A stretch of DNA of 64,000 bases. It comes from CAZKVU01 sp964556475. Lineage in GTDB: Bacteria > Patescibacteriota > Microgenomatia > UBA1406 > HO2-37-13b. Of this stretch, positions 41,783-51,300 are shown piece by piece (position 1 is the stretch's first letter; the number at the start of each line of letters is the position of its first letter). Both the position numbers and the translations under genes were made by a program. The notes beneath the pieces are model-generated. The model was given only the letters and a program-made list of their open reading frames with translations, was not told the origin of the DNA and ran no database searches. Where the stretch lies: assembly GCA_964556475.1 (NCBI GenBank), contig CAZKVU010000005.1, forward strand, positions 1 through 64,000, given 5' to 3'.

Positions 41783-41815
41783 GTCCTATATAAGAGATGT
41801 ATTTTTCTATGGGAC
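41783..41815 (+). repeat. Inverted repeat abutting a -35 element
   Basis: GTCCTATA (41783-41790) can pair with TATGGGAC (41808-41815) over 8 bp with one G-T. The right arm directly abuts TTGACA, a position suited to an activator or repressor site. Confidence 0.4.
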
Positions 41816-41844
41816 TTGACAGCAAAATTGATGAGGTGTAGACT
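41816..41844 (+). promoter_or_regulatory. Near-consensus sigma-70 promoter
   Basis: TTGACA (41816-41821), exactly 17 bp, TAGACT (41839-41844). The -10 ends 6 nt before ATG 41851. This is the clearest -35/-10 pair in the window. Confidence 0.7.
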
Positions 41845-41850
41845 CGAGAT

Positions 41851-41994
41851 ATGAAAATAAATGTCAAAGCTCATTCACGAAAACTGCTCTCAATAGCTGC
41901 AGCAAATAAAGCTTTGCTTTTGTTTACAAAGGGTCAGTTCGAGGAAATAAAGAACAGAAAAATGGCTGTTCCAGTAACGTTGTATCGTTTATAA
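41851..41994 (+). CDS. 47-residue basic protein with its own promoter
   Basis: A 47-codon frame: MKINVKAHSRKLLSIAAANKA, LLLFTKGQFEEIKNRK and a hydrophobic end AVPVTLYRL. Basic, with one amphipathic helix likely. It starts 6 nt after the -10 of an almost perfect promoter, the same leaderless geometry as well-supported genes. No family recognised. It could also be the front of a structured RNA. Confidence 0.5.
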   Translation: MKINVKAHSRKLLSIAAANKALLLFTKGQFEEIKNRKMAVPVTLYRL

Positions 41995-41999
41995 GGCAT

Positions 42000-42083
42000 A
42001 TGTCCTTTTATGGGTACGAGGAACTGAATTTAAGGGTAAACGAGGATATAAAAAATAAAGAGCATCACTACCGTTCGCAATAG
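42000..42083 (+). CDS. Possible 27-residue peptide after the 47-codon gene
   Basis: ATG 42000 lies 6 nt after the previous stop, with AAGG just upstream. The frame gives MSFYGYEELNLRVNEDIKNK and ends HHYRSQ. The start region (ATGTCCTTTTATGGGT) is repeated about 99 bp downstream as ATGCCCTTTTATGGGT. Coding status is doubtful; it may be part of a structured RNA. Confidence 0.25.
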   Translation: MSFYGYEELNLRVNEDIKNKEHHYRSQ

Positions 42084-42133
42084 CTACGACGAATAGTAAT
42101 GCCCTTTTATGGGTCTCCGAGGATCGGAGTTAA
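42004..42133 (+). repeat. Two imperfect 30-bp direct repeats flanking a stem-loop
   Basis: CCTTTTATGGGT followed by CGAGGA within a few bases occurs at 42004-42033 and 42103-42133. Between them GCAT, ACTA and TTCG segments (from 42062) pair with CGAA, TAGT and ATGC (up to 42102), giving an interrupted 12-bp stem. Confidence 0.4.
42115..42129 (+). terminator. 6-bp hairpin, possible terminator
   Basis: CTCCGA-GGA-TCGGAG followed by TTAATATACTTTTTATC. The T-run is separated by about 8 nt, so termination is only possible. It may end the small transcript from 41851. Confidence 0.35.
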
Positions 42134-42153
42134 TATACTTTTTATCAAAATAC

Positions 42154-44337
42154 TTATATGCTGTCAAGGGGTATTTTGTAGAGTTGTACTTTTCTATTTG
42201 ATGATTCAAAAATAAGCTGTCCTAGAGCCTCAAACTTATCTTCATATAATGTGGTGTATCGAGACCTTTCATTTGGGCCAATAATTACATAGCTGATATT
42301 GAATTTCTTTAAGAGCCCTTTGGTTTCAGCAATATCGTGACTGGTATAAATCGCCTGTATACTGGGTATGAGTTTCCCTACCACGTCTGGATTGCCTCTC
42401 CAAAGCCACTGGTGTACATACCAGCCCGCAATGGTGGGTATGCCCGTATATGCAGATACTAAATTAAAGTCAGTGTAGGAATCTCCTTGTGCCTCCAGAA
42501 GTACTGTATTACTGTAAACCTGTGTCCCATTAAGGAAATCAATCACCTCTTTATATTCCGGGTAATCATTTTTCATCCATGCTGATCCATCAAGTGTTGG
42601 TTGCCTCATCTGATTGGCATAGAATGAATTGATTGCAAAATTTGGGTAAATTGCAACCAGTATAAAAAGAGGAATCCACATAACAAGGTAAATTTTATGA
42701 ACAAAAGGTTCATTATCGACATTATGTTTGATCGTGGTGAAGACATATGCGCTTGCAATTCCCATCATAATAAAAGCCTGATAACCCAACTTAAACATGG
42801 TATTCGCCCTGAAGTGTGATGGATATATATCTTTTGCGTAAATAAATTCAGGCAGAATAATCAGAATTGTTCCGACAAAGAACAGGATGAAAATAAACAG
42901 TTCAGTTTGATTGACTTCCTTTTTACTTTTTAATTTATATATAGCAAAAGAAATAAAGTTGAACCAGAAGAAGCCCCAGAGTGTTAAAAGCATCCACCAT
43001 TGAGAAATTTGACATTTACCCTGTTCAAACGTGAATGGCCCGAGTTTTTGCATTTTAACGAACATAGCAGGAGCGCAGTTAACCCCAATGCTTGATGAAA
43101 ATGGTTCGAAATTGATTGTAAAAGGTAAACTGGAAATAATAAATGTGACGATAACAATCGCCAGATTAATAAGTAAATCACGCGAAAATCCAAAAACAAT
43201 CAAAAAGACGACGCCTGTTAAAAGTAAATAAATAATTGCGTCAAAAGCATTAGTCATATAATGAACCCCGATAAGAAATCCAATCATAATAGGCCACATA
43301 TAATTAATCGGCTGTTTGAGCTTTATGAAGATATTGCGAATGTCAAAGGATTGAGCAATTTTATGTTCGATGAAAAATACATATATAACCGCAATAGTTA
43401 GCAGCACAAAAGGAATGTCAAACACATGGCCGTGTAAATCCGCAACAACATATGAATACAAGGGAAATTCGTGTATTGTAAATGGAATAAATCGTGTTGC
43501 ATTAGGATACCAATAGGATTCACTCAAACGATTCAATAAGATTTTAGGATTAAGGAATTCAGATAGTGTGTATTTTGAAGCGAGCTGCCAGAAAGGAACA
43601 GCTTTGTCAGTGTCGTAGCCTTTAGTAAATGCGTAGATCGTATGAAGATTACCCCCAAGATTAACAAGGAACGAGCCAATAAAACCTGTTAAAAGCGATT
43701 TTTTTATATTATGTTTGAATGCGCGATATGCAATATTGAATCCCAGTGAAAATGTTTGCGTAATACCAAGCGCAAAGATTGTTGCAAGGATGAGATTGTA
43801 TGTTACGTTTGAAGGAATCTGTGATAGCTTTGATAAAAATGCACCACTGATGTGCCCAAAGTAATAATAATTAATTGATTTTCCGGCGAGCCACATATCC
43901 TGCGCTGGTAGATATGGTCCACGGAGTACTGAATTCATAAATCCAAAATCCATAAATTTCTCAAGACCACGAATATCAGATTGATGACTCCGTATATATA
44001 CCCAGGAAAGAAATGCAAAAAGGAAAAGAATCTCCTCACCAATGATAAAAATAAGCGGCTGTTGTTTTTTATCAAGAGGGAATTTTTTATGAACCCTGTA
44101 ATTAACGTATAAAGCAATAATAGTAACTATACCGATACCCAGCATGTCAAAAGGAATAATATGGAGGCTTGAAATTAGGAACAGTCCATATGTTAACAAA
44201 AGTATTGCAATTGCTTTGCTAAACGGATAACCAAAATCAAAAAAAGATTTAAATAATGTTCGAGTAATTGGAACAAAAATGAGTCCCAGAATAAAAAGCA
44301 TTATGTACCACAAGAGTACTGGAAAAAACCATTCCAT
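42154..44337 (-). CDS. DUF2298 / Chlor_Arch_YYY polytopic membrane protein
   Basis: About 727 residues from ATG 44337 (GTG 44343 is also in frame). Around 14 transmembrane helices. The diagnostic segment is DMWLAGKSINYYYFGHISGAFLSKL, which gave the YYY name, with FGFMNSVLRGPYLPAQD before it and YAKDIYPSHFRANTMFKLGYQAF near residue 500. The family looks like GT-C membrane glycosyltransferases using lipid-linked sugars, but activity is unproven. The soluble C-terminal part (TQVYSNTVLLEAQGDSYTDF) fits that layout. Divergent from valS. Confidence 0.88.
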   Translation of the reverse strand: MEWFFPVLLWYIMLFILGLIFVPITRTLFKSFFDFGYPFSKAIAILLLTYGLFLISSLHIIPFDMLGIGIVTIIALYVNYRVHKKFPLDKKQQPLIFIIGEEILFLFAFLSWVYIRSHQSDIRGLEKFMDFGFMNSVLRGPYLPAQDMWLAGKSINYYYFGHISGAFLSKLSQIPSNVTYNLILATIFALGITQTFSLGFNIAYRAFKHNIKKSLLTGFIGSFLVNLGGNLHTIYAFTKGYDTDKAVPFWQLASKYTLSEFLNPKILLNRLSESYWYPNATRFIPFTIHEFPLYSYVVADLHGHVFDIPFVLLTIAVIYVFFIEHKIAQSFDIRNIFIKLKQPINYMWPIMIGFLIGVHYMTNAFDAIIYLLLTGVVFLIVFGFSRDLLINLAIVIVTFIISSLPFTINFEPFSSSIGVNCAPAMFVKMQKLGPFTFEQGKCQISQWWMLLTLWGFFWFNFISFAIYKLKSKKEVNQTELFIFILFFVGTILIILPEFIYAKDIYPSHFRANTMFKLGYQAFIMMGIASAYVFTTIKHNVDNEPFVHKIYLVMWIPLFILVAIYPNFAINSFYANQMRQPTLDGSAWMKNDYPEYKEVIDFLNGTQVYSNTVLLEAQGDSYTDFNLVSAYTGIPTIAGWYVHQWLWRGNPDVVGKLIPSIQAIYTSHDIAETKGLLKKFNISYVIIGPNERSRYTTLYEDKFEALGQLIFESSNRKVQLYKIPLDSI

Positions 44338-44383
44338 GATCACACGATATCGGTTTTAGATTGAAATTACAACCCTTTTTTGA

Positions 44384-44389
44384 TATATT
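44384..44389 (+). promoter_or_regulatory. -10 of valS, leaderless
   Basis: TATATT preceded by TGA (extended -10) ending 7 nt before ATG 44397. It fixes the valS start at 44397 rather than the in-frame ATG at 44361. Confidence 0.5.
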
Positions 44390-44396
44390 TGCGCTT

Positions 44397-46514
44397 ATGA
44401 ATGGCGCATTTATTCCCCACGAATGGGAAACCTCATTATACACTTTTTGGGAAAAAAAAGGCTACTTCAAAGCTCACGTAAATTCAGAAAAAGAACCATT
44501 CTGTATTATTTTACCGCCACCAAATGCTAATGCAGATCTCCATGTTGGACATGCTATGTATGTGTATGAAGATATTATGATCCGTTATAACAAGCTCAAA
44601 GGTAAAGAGGTGCTCTGGTTACCCGGTGCTGATCATGCAGGTTTTGAAACTCAGTTTGTGTATGAAAAACATTTAGCAAAACAAGGAAAAAGCAGATTTG
44701 ATTTCGATCGTGAAACATTATTTAAAGATATTTGGGATTTTGTCATGGCAAACCGCGAAACCATGGAGAATCAATTACGAAAATTAGGATTTGCACTTGA
44801 CTGGTCAAAGAAAAAATTCACCATGGATGACGATATTGTGAAGATTGTTTACCAAACATTTAAGCGCATGCATGATGATGAGTTGATTTATCGAGGTTTA
44901 AAGCTCGTTAATTACTGCACGTTTGACGGTACTTCTTTTTCTGATTTGGAGGTTGTGTATGCTGATAAAAAAACAAGTCTGTGGTATTTACGATATCCGC
45001 TTACTGATAATCCTGAACAGCATATTATTGTTGCAACGACCCGTCCTGAAACAATGCTCGGGGATACAGCCGTTGCTGTTAATCCTAAAGACGCACGATT
45101 TAAGGATTATATCGGTAAAACGGTGAAATTGCCGATCACTGGCCGCGAGATTCCGATTATTGCAGATGACATGGTTGATATGGAGTTTGGAACTGGAGCA
45201 GTGAAGGTTACACCGGCGCATGATCCAAATGATTGGGAAGCAGGTCAAAGACATCATCTAGAAGTAATACAGGTAATTGGTTTTGATGGAAAAATGACTG
45301 CTGAAGCAGGCAAAGAGTATGAAGGCATGTATGGAAAACAGGCTCGGGTAAAAATTGTCGAAGAACTTGAAAAGCAGGGTTTCTTAGATAAAGTTGCAGA
45401 ATACGAACACCGCGTTGGAACATGTTATAAATGTGGTAACCCGATTCAGCCTCTACCTCGCGAGCAGTGGTTTATTAAAGTCCGCCCTCTTGCTGAAAAT
45501 GCAAAGAAAGCCGTCGCTGATGGGCGCATAAGTCTTTATCCGAACCGTTTTGTTAAAGTGTTTGATGATTGGCTTGATAAGTTCCATGACTGGAATATCT
45601 CCCGGCAGATTGTATGGGGTATTCAGATTCCTGCATGGCAATGTTCTGCCTGTTCCGAATGGGTTGTGACAGATGGTGAAGTGCCATCAGAATGTCCTCA
45701 CTGTCATGGAAAAAAACTTGTCCAGGATAGCGACACCTTTGATACATGGTTTTCGTCGTCACAGTGGCCTTTTGCAACTTTACAATCACTCGGGGATGAA
45801 TTGTATCAATATTTTTATCCGACAACTGTCATGGAAACAGGGTATGACATTTTACCTGCTTGGGTAGTTCGAATGGCAATGGTCGGCATATATGCAACTG
45901 GAGATGTTCCATTTCATCATGTTTTCTTACACGGAATGGTTCGTGATAAAAAAGGTCAAAAAATGAGCAAGAGCAAAGGAAATGTTGTCAATCCGATGGA
46001 TATGATTGAAAAATATGGAGCAGACGCATTACGTGCAACGCTTCTTTTTCAATCGTCAGAAGGTGGTGATGTGAATTTTTCAGAAGACAAGATTACGGGA
46101 ATGCGTAATTTTACGAATAAAGTATGGAATATCGGCAGATTTATTAAATTAATGAAAGATGAAGGAAAAACCAATTCTCATGAAAATGGTAATAATGCTG
46201 CTGAAATCCTCCATCAACTCCAAAAAGAATTTGCTGATGTTAAATCAAAAGCACTTTCAGATATGGATAATATGAAATTTTCAATCGCATTTAATGATTT
46301 GTATGAATTTTTATGGCATCGATACGCTGATTTTTATATTGAGGAGTTGAAAGATGCGGCGCGATCTGGTAATATTGAAGTTCTTGAGGGCCTTGAGGAA
46401 ATATATACTCAGACGCTCAAAATTCTTCATCCATATATACCGTTTGTAACAGAAGCAGTATGGAAATCATTTTATGGAGAAGAAGCATCGATTTTAGATA
46501 ACATTATTAATTAA
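44397..46514 (+). CDS. valS: Valyl-tRNA synthetase (short form)
   Basis: 705 residues. HIGH-type motif [30 protein letters not shown], editing (CP1) domain with [15 protein letters not shown], zinc-type Cys pairs CYKCGNPI and [26 protein letters not shown], and [12 protein letters not shown]. These are ValRS rather than IleRS or LeuRS features. It is about 170 residues shorter than typical ValRS and lacks the C-terminal tRNA-binding coiled coil. rpmH starts 8 bp after it. Confidence 0.93.
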   Translation: MNGAFIPHEWETSLYTFWEKKGYFKAHVNSEKEPFCIILPPPNANADLHVGHAMYVYEDIMIRYNKLKGKEVLWLPGADHAGFETQFVYEKHLAKQGKSRFDFDRETLFKDIWDFVMANRETMENQLRKLGFALDWSKKKFTMDDDIVKIVYQTFKRMHDDELIYRGLKLVNYCTFDGTSFSDLEVVYADKKTSLWYLRYPLTDNPEQHIIVATTRPETMLGDTAVAVNPKDARFKDYIGKTVKLPITGREIPIIADDMVDMEFGTGAVKVTPAHDPNDWEAGQRHHLEVIQVIGFDGKMTAEAGKEYEGMYGKQARVKIVEELEKQGFLDKVAEYEHRVGTCYKCGNPIQPLPREQWFIKVRPLAENAKKAVADGRISLYPNRFVKVFDDWLDKFHDWNISRQIVWGIQIPAWQCSACSEWVVTDGEVPSECPHCHGKKLVQDSDTFDTWFSSSQWPFATLQSLGDELYQYFYPTTVMETGYDILPAWVVRMAMVGIYATGDVPFHHVFLHGMVRDKKGQKMSKSKGNVVNPMDMIEKYGADALRATLLFQSSEGGDVNFSEDKITGMRNFTNKVWNIGRFIKLMKDEGKTNSHENGNNAAEILHQLQKEFADVKSKALSDMDNMKFSIAFNDLYEFLWHRYADFYIEELKDAARSGNIEVLEGLEEIYTQTLKILHPYIPFVTEAVWKSFYGEEASILDNIIN

Positions 46515-46522
46515 TAGCCAAC

Positions 46523-46663
46523 ATGTCGAAGCGAACATATCAACCAAAAAAACTGAAAAGAGTACGCAAACATGGATTTCTTGCGAAAAACAGCACAAAA
46601 TCCGGAAGATTGGTCATGAAAAAAAGACAACAAAAGGGTAGGGCTCGAATAGCTTTGTCATAA
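46523..46663 (+). CDS. rpmH: Ribosomal protein bL34
   Basis: 46 residues: [20 protein letters not shown], then [22 protein letters not shown], a clear bL34. Highly basic. It lies between valS and yidC. In most bacteria rnpA and often yidD sit between rpmH and yidC; here yidC starts 7 bp after the stop, so both are missing from this site. Confidence 0.96.
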   Translation: MSKRTYQPKKLKRVRKHGFLAKNSTKSGRLVMKKRQQKGRARIALS

Positions 46664-46670
46664 CCTTTAC

Positions 46671-47501
46671 ATGGGAGACATATTTCATATCATCCTTGTT
46701 AACCCAACAGCAAATATCCTTCTTTTGTTTTTGTATATATTCACATCACTAAGTATTCCTGGAGCATTCGGATGGGCAATTCTTGCTCTTACCAGCACTG
46801 TTCGTTTGATTTTCAATCCATTTTATGAGAAACAAACAAAAATGGCTCAGGAAATGGCTGCATTAAAGCCGCACATGGAGCAGTTGGAAAAAAAGTATAA
46901 GAATGACAAACAGCAACTCCAGAAAGAGCAGCTTAAACTCTATCAGGAAAGAGGACTTAATCCGGCAGCAGGCTGTATTGTTGCAATAGTTCAAATACCA
47001 TTCTTTATAGCTTTATATAGAGTTATTTTGATGTTCCTCAATGGTAATACTCAAAAAGCTATTGATGGTATTAATAAGTCTGTTTATTTTGACGCGCTCA
47101 AAATTTCAAAAATTGATCCATGGTTTTTTGGTTTCAGCTTAACAACTGCACCATCACACTTTAAAGAAGCAGGATGGTACTATTTACTCGTCCCAGTTGT
47201 GACTGCTTTCTTGCAGTATTATCAGGTAAAGATGCAACAGTCCCCTTCTACTCCAGCAGCTCCACTAAAAGAATCTAAAAAAGTCGAAAAGAAAGATCAG
47301 AAGAAAGATAAAAAAGGTGGTCCGGATGACTTCCAAAGCATTATGCAAAAGCAAATGTTATTTATGTTTCCACTGATGATCGGATATTTTTCATATATTC
47401 TTCCTGTTGGCTTGGCGATATACTGGAATATATTTTCACTCTTTAGCATTTATCAGTACAAACAAAGTTCATGGAAAACCAAGAAAGAATCAAAGAACTA
47501 A
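46671..47501 (+). CDS. yidC: YidC/Oxa1 membrane protein insertase
   Basis: 276 residues with five transmembrane helices. YidC core: FGWAILALTSTVRLIFNPFYEKQTKMAQEMAALKPHMEQLEKKY, NPAAGCIVAIVQIPFFIALYRV, and MLFMFPLMIGYFSYILPVGLAIYWNIFSLFSI. The strictly conserved Arg of the hydrophilic groove (TVRLIF) is present. A Lys-rich loop (about 200-225) lies between the last helices. It inserts proteins into the membrane together with or without Sec. It overlaps jag by 31 bp. Confidence 0.95.
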   Translation: MGDIFHIILVNPTANILLLFLYIFTSLSIPGAFGWAILALTSTVRLIFNPFYEKQTKMAQEMAALKPHMEQLEKKYKNDKQQLQKEQLKLYQERGLNPAAGCIVAIVQIPFFIALYRVILMFLNGNTQKAIDGINKSVYFDALKISKIDPWFFGFSLTTAPSHFKEAGWYYLLVPVVTAFLQYYQVKMQQSPSTPAAPLKESKKVEKKDQKKDKKGGPDDFQSIMQKQMLFMFPLMIGYFSYILPVGLAIYWNIFSLFSIYQYKQSSWKTKKESKN

Positions 47502-47923
47502 CCGGTGAATTATTTAATAAGCTGGGCTTCACTGTTACCGTTGAAGTGAGCGAGGAAGGTGAAGGTTATTATGTGCACGTTAAAACTGATGAGGATGCTT
47601 CAATGTTGATTGGACGTCATGCACGAATGTTGGCGTCGCTGCAGAGGGTTTTGTCCGCAATGCTGTATAAACAGCTCGAGAATAAAGTGGATGTTTTGCT
47701 TGATATTAATGATTACCGGGCCGGACAAAAAGAACGTTTGAGAAATATTGCACAGAATGTTGCGCAAAGAGTTCTTGATGAAGACCGATCGGCGCGTCTT
47801 GCATCATTCTCTCCATACGAACGCCGCATTATTCACGAATTTGTTTCTGAGAACTATTCGACTCTTGAATCTCATTCAGAGGGCGAAGGAAACCAACGCG
47901 TGCTTGTTATTCAGAAGAGATAA
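47471..47923 (+). CDS. jag: Jag (KhpB) KH-R3H RNA-binding protein
   Basis: 150 residues. KH domain with GFTVTVEVSEEGEGYYVHVKTDEDASMLIGRHARMLASLQRVLSAML (GxxG as IGRHA), then an R3H domain RNIAQNVAQRVLDEDRSARLASFSPYERRIIHEFVSENYSTLESHSEGEGNQRVLVI. The N-terminal Jag_N domain is missing or very short. The gene follows yidC in the conserved order. Family members bind RNA and influence cell elongation in Firmicutes. Confidence 0.93.
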   Translation: MENQERIKELTGELFNKLGFTVTVEVSEEGEGYYVHVKTDEDASMLIGRHARMLASLQRVLSAMLYKQLENKVDVLLDINDYRAGQKERLRNIAQNVAQRVLDEDRSARLASFSPYERRIIHEFVSENYSTLESHSEGEGNQRVLVIQKR

Positions 47924-48009
47924 TAGTCGGGTTACACAGGCCGCTTCTTCTTCTCGCTTATTCTTTTGCAATCATCTATACTGATATTATATGCGGTGTA
48001 CCGTACTTC

Positions 48010-48038
48010 TTGACGTGGAAATAATAATAAGGTATAAT
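48010..48038 (+). promoter_or_regulatory. Sigma-70-like promoter of the giant-protein operon
   Basis: TTGACG (48010-48015), 17 bp, TATAAT (48033-48038). The start would be near 48045, leaving a short leader before ATG 48061. Confidence 0.7.
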
Positions 48039-48042
48039 ACTA

Positions 48043-48059
48043 TAAGTTTAGAAAACTTA
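48043..48059 (+). promoter_or_regulatory. Inverted repeat over the transcription start
   Basis: TAAGTTT-AGA-AAACTTA, a perfect 7-bp inverted repeat that covers the predicted transcription start and ends one base before ATG 48061. Candidate operator or 5'-leader hairpin. Confidence 0.5.
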
Positions 48060-48060
48060 A

Positions 48061-48300
48061 ATGAAAGTCTTTAATAGAAATATTAGACTTGTTAGTTTTC
48101 TACCATTCCTGGTTTTACTTCTTGCGGCCCCTCTCTTACTTCTCTTTGACACAGTCTACTACATGCTTGTTCGACCAGCTTGCTTAAATTGTGGATCACT
48201 TGGTGAGTTCGTAAAGAATGCTTCGTTAACAGTACATTTGTTTAGTACTATCGGATTTGCTGGTTTGCGTGATGTTACCAGTTTGCATAAACGATCATGA
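48061..48300 (+). CDS. Small membrane protein, first gene of giant-protein operon
   Basis: 79 residues. One strong transmembrane helix (SFLPFLVLLLAAPLLLLFDTVYYMLV) and a CLNC pair (Cys41 and Cys44). No family recognised. Its stop overlaps the start of the 1355-residue gene (ATGA), so the two are translationally coupled. Role possibly in assembly of the large protein; inference from position only. Confidence 0.6.
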   Translation: MKVFNRNIRLVSFLPFLVLLLAAPLLLLFDTVYYMLVRPACLNCGSLGEFVKNASLTVHLFSTIGFAGLRDVTSLHKRS

Positions 48301-51300
48301 CAGGAGGACCTGATGTAGCGGTGGCAACAGCAGAGGCGGTCGGAGTAATCCCGGTTGAAACAAGCACCGGAATAGCCGAACAAAGACCGCGTGATCTAAA
48401 GGCTGAATTCATTGCGCAATATGTCAGGTATGACGATGAAGGCAAACTTATTCTACCTGATGCCACACGAAATAGACTTGAAGAAATGAGGGTTCTCAAT
48501 GTTGCAGAAGCTGATACCGTACTCATTGGTAAAGGAGATGATTTTTCAAAGAATTATGTTCATGCAACAACTATCGGACTTATTGAAGCTGCAAAAGCAG
48601 GGTTGCTTCCCGATATTACTCCAGAGGCTCGGGTAATATTCACAGAATTAAGTACGCGTGCTGTTATACCTCGTTCTGGAGCACCATATTTAGCAGATAT
48701 TGTTGACGTGCTGCTTGAAGGAAACCCGTTGTTTTCTTCAGGCGATCATCCACTGACAAAATTTGAAGAAACATACATGAAGCTCGTCCCGCAGAATCCG
48801 ATTGCAGCAAAGATCATCTGGAGAGCACTTACTCAAGCTCATCGGACAAACCAAATCGTTGTTGATAAGTTTGAGGAGAAGTTTCCAAACCCGACCACGG
48901 CGATTGAACGACTAAAAGAAGCGCGTCAAAGACAACAAGCCGAGGCGGCTGGCCAAACCGGTACAACACCTAGCGATAGAACTAAGCAAGATGAGGCGCC
49001 TACTCAGAGACCAAAAACAGCACCTCGCGTAAAAACAGAGCAAGAGGTAGCGCTCGAAAAGGAGTATATGGATTTATACAGGACTGTGGCGACGCAAATA
49101 AGCGATTACGAAAAACGGGTATACAGTAAGTGGGAGCCTACTCTTGACAGTCAGAAAAGAATTATGCGGGACAAGGATGGAAATCCACTGAATCCGGCGA
49201 TATCACCTGATCGTAGAAGATTGTTAGATTCAATCCTATCACAAGGAAAATCTCCTGAAGGGTTAAGTGACGATGATAAAGAATTTTTACGATCGATTGG
49301 AATAGAGACAACGAGTCTTACACGACTAGCTTCATTATATGGAAGTGTTGGTAGTGATAGCTCATTTAGAATTGGAGAGTATACACCTATTAGAGCAATG
49401 ACGCCAGATGAAATGAAAGAGTATATAAAAGGTTTGACAAATGATGCTGAAAGAAGTGTTGGAACCGATCTTGCTGCCCCATTTGTTGAAATAACACTTA
49501 GATTTCAGAGAGATTTTGTTGAGGGGACGCCGATGTGGAAAAAATATTTAGAACAGGTACAAAATCCGCGTTTCCCAGGTGATCCAAGCAAAAAGATTTG
49601 GGTATTTAAGGAAGATCGAAACCTGCGGAAAGAATTTCAGCGTGAATTTGTTGATCGGCCGCTCTATAGCTTCTTTGAACGCATTGATAAAGACGTAACT
49701 CGAACATACAGGGATATATATAATCCCATTATTCACGGACGTTACCTGGAACATGTTATGGGTTTGTTACGAGGACTGCAAAGGAATCTTGAAGGTAAGG
49801 TGGATATAGCAAGCGGTATTGACGAACGATTTCAGAGAATCCATTTAGGAACTGACCCGACTAATAAACTGAATGTGCAAATTGGCCACTCTCTTGATTT
49901 TATGGATACCATGATTAATTATGGAAATTCATTGCAGAATTATGGACAAATCTTCCATGATCTTCCTATCTATGCTAATGATCCAAGTTCGATTGAAAAA
50001 TGGGGAGGCATGCTTGCATCACTACCTGCTTCACAACAGGCAATGTTTCTTGATGATCCATTGATTGAAATTGCTCAGTCGGTATATGGACGACATTTAC
50101 GATCGAGAATTGCACTTAATGGTGATAAAATTCCTGCCGATATTTTAGGGGGAAAGTATGATCCTGAATTGGTTAGGTCGAGCATACCAGATTTAGTAGC
50201 TGTAAGAAATGATCTTACGCGTATTGTTGAAATACGCAGACCTGAGGGTGGGAGAACAATTGAAGACTGGGAATTTGCCCGCGCAGCAACATTTGCCCGA
50301 GGTATTCAGCTACTCAATTTGAGAGCAATAGAAATTATTGGATCAGCTCGTATTGCAGATCACTATCGTGGTATTCCGGACCTCGTAGCAAAAACTTCAC
50401 AGCGTCATAAATGGAATCAGGGACGTGGAGGACAGCATAACCAGTTAACGCCGGAAGTTATTGGATCAATGTATACGAACATTAACCCAGTACGAGGAAA
50501 TTGGCTTGATAAGCTTGTTTCTCGAATGACCGCTACAAAACACGATCCAGTTGCTATCAAAAAGCTCGCAGAGGAATCATTACATGCATTTGGTCTACAA
50601 GGAATGGATTTTGATCTTACCGATCAATATTCAACATATCTTGAATTGATGAATATTTTCAATCTGGGAAGTCTATTTACCCGACAAGGATGGAGAATTC
50701 AACATATCCTCGGATATGAGGATAGGCCTGGTCACAAAGGAATTGCTGATGAAATGAAGAGCGCAGGTTTGAATAAAGGCGAAATGATGACATGGGACAG
50801 AGCTCAGTGGGGTCAATTTTACGACATTATTACGTCTCAAATTGGGTCAGGTGCGACATGGTTCTGGGGCGGGCAGGAAAATAGTCATAGTGGTTTGGCT
50901 GCCTCAATGACCGAACAACTTTTCCATCATTATGGAAAATCACAGGGTTGGAGCGATGACGAAATTCATCACAAGCAGCATTCATATTGGACTGAAGGAA
51001 AAGATACATTCAAAGTAATTGGAGTTAAAGTTCAAGGTCATCAAGAATCTGCGGCATATGCTCGACGAGAAATGGATTTAACAAGTATATACCAGCAGCA
51101 TTTACATCAGTCACGAGGTCTTCTGTTAGAACGTATGATGCGAAGGAGTCCTGGAGATTTCCTACTTACTGCAATTCAAATGGCACCTCAACTTGTCGAG
51201 TATTATAAAGATGAGGCAACGAGCGTGTGGGGTACTCCAACAGATGAAAAAATAATCAATCAGCAACGAAAGCTTATTAATCTTTTTGGTGAGCATGGAT

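Larger units (their letters stand above)
41667..42153. other. 487-bp region between EEP and YYY genes
   Basis: No long gene. It holds, in order: the EEP leaderless promoter (minus, TATAAT at 41673-41678), a single perfect DnaA-box-like TTATCCACA (41710-41718), an 8-bp inverted repeat (41783-41790/41808-41815), a near-consensus sigma-70 promoter (41816-41844), a 47-codon frame (41851), a possible 27-codon frame (42000-42083), two related repeats (42004 and 42103) and a 6-bp hairpin (42115-42129). Confidence 0.6.
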
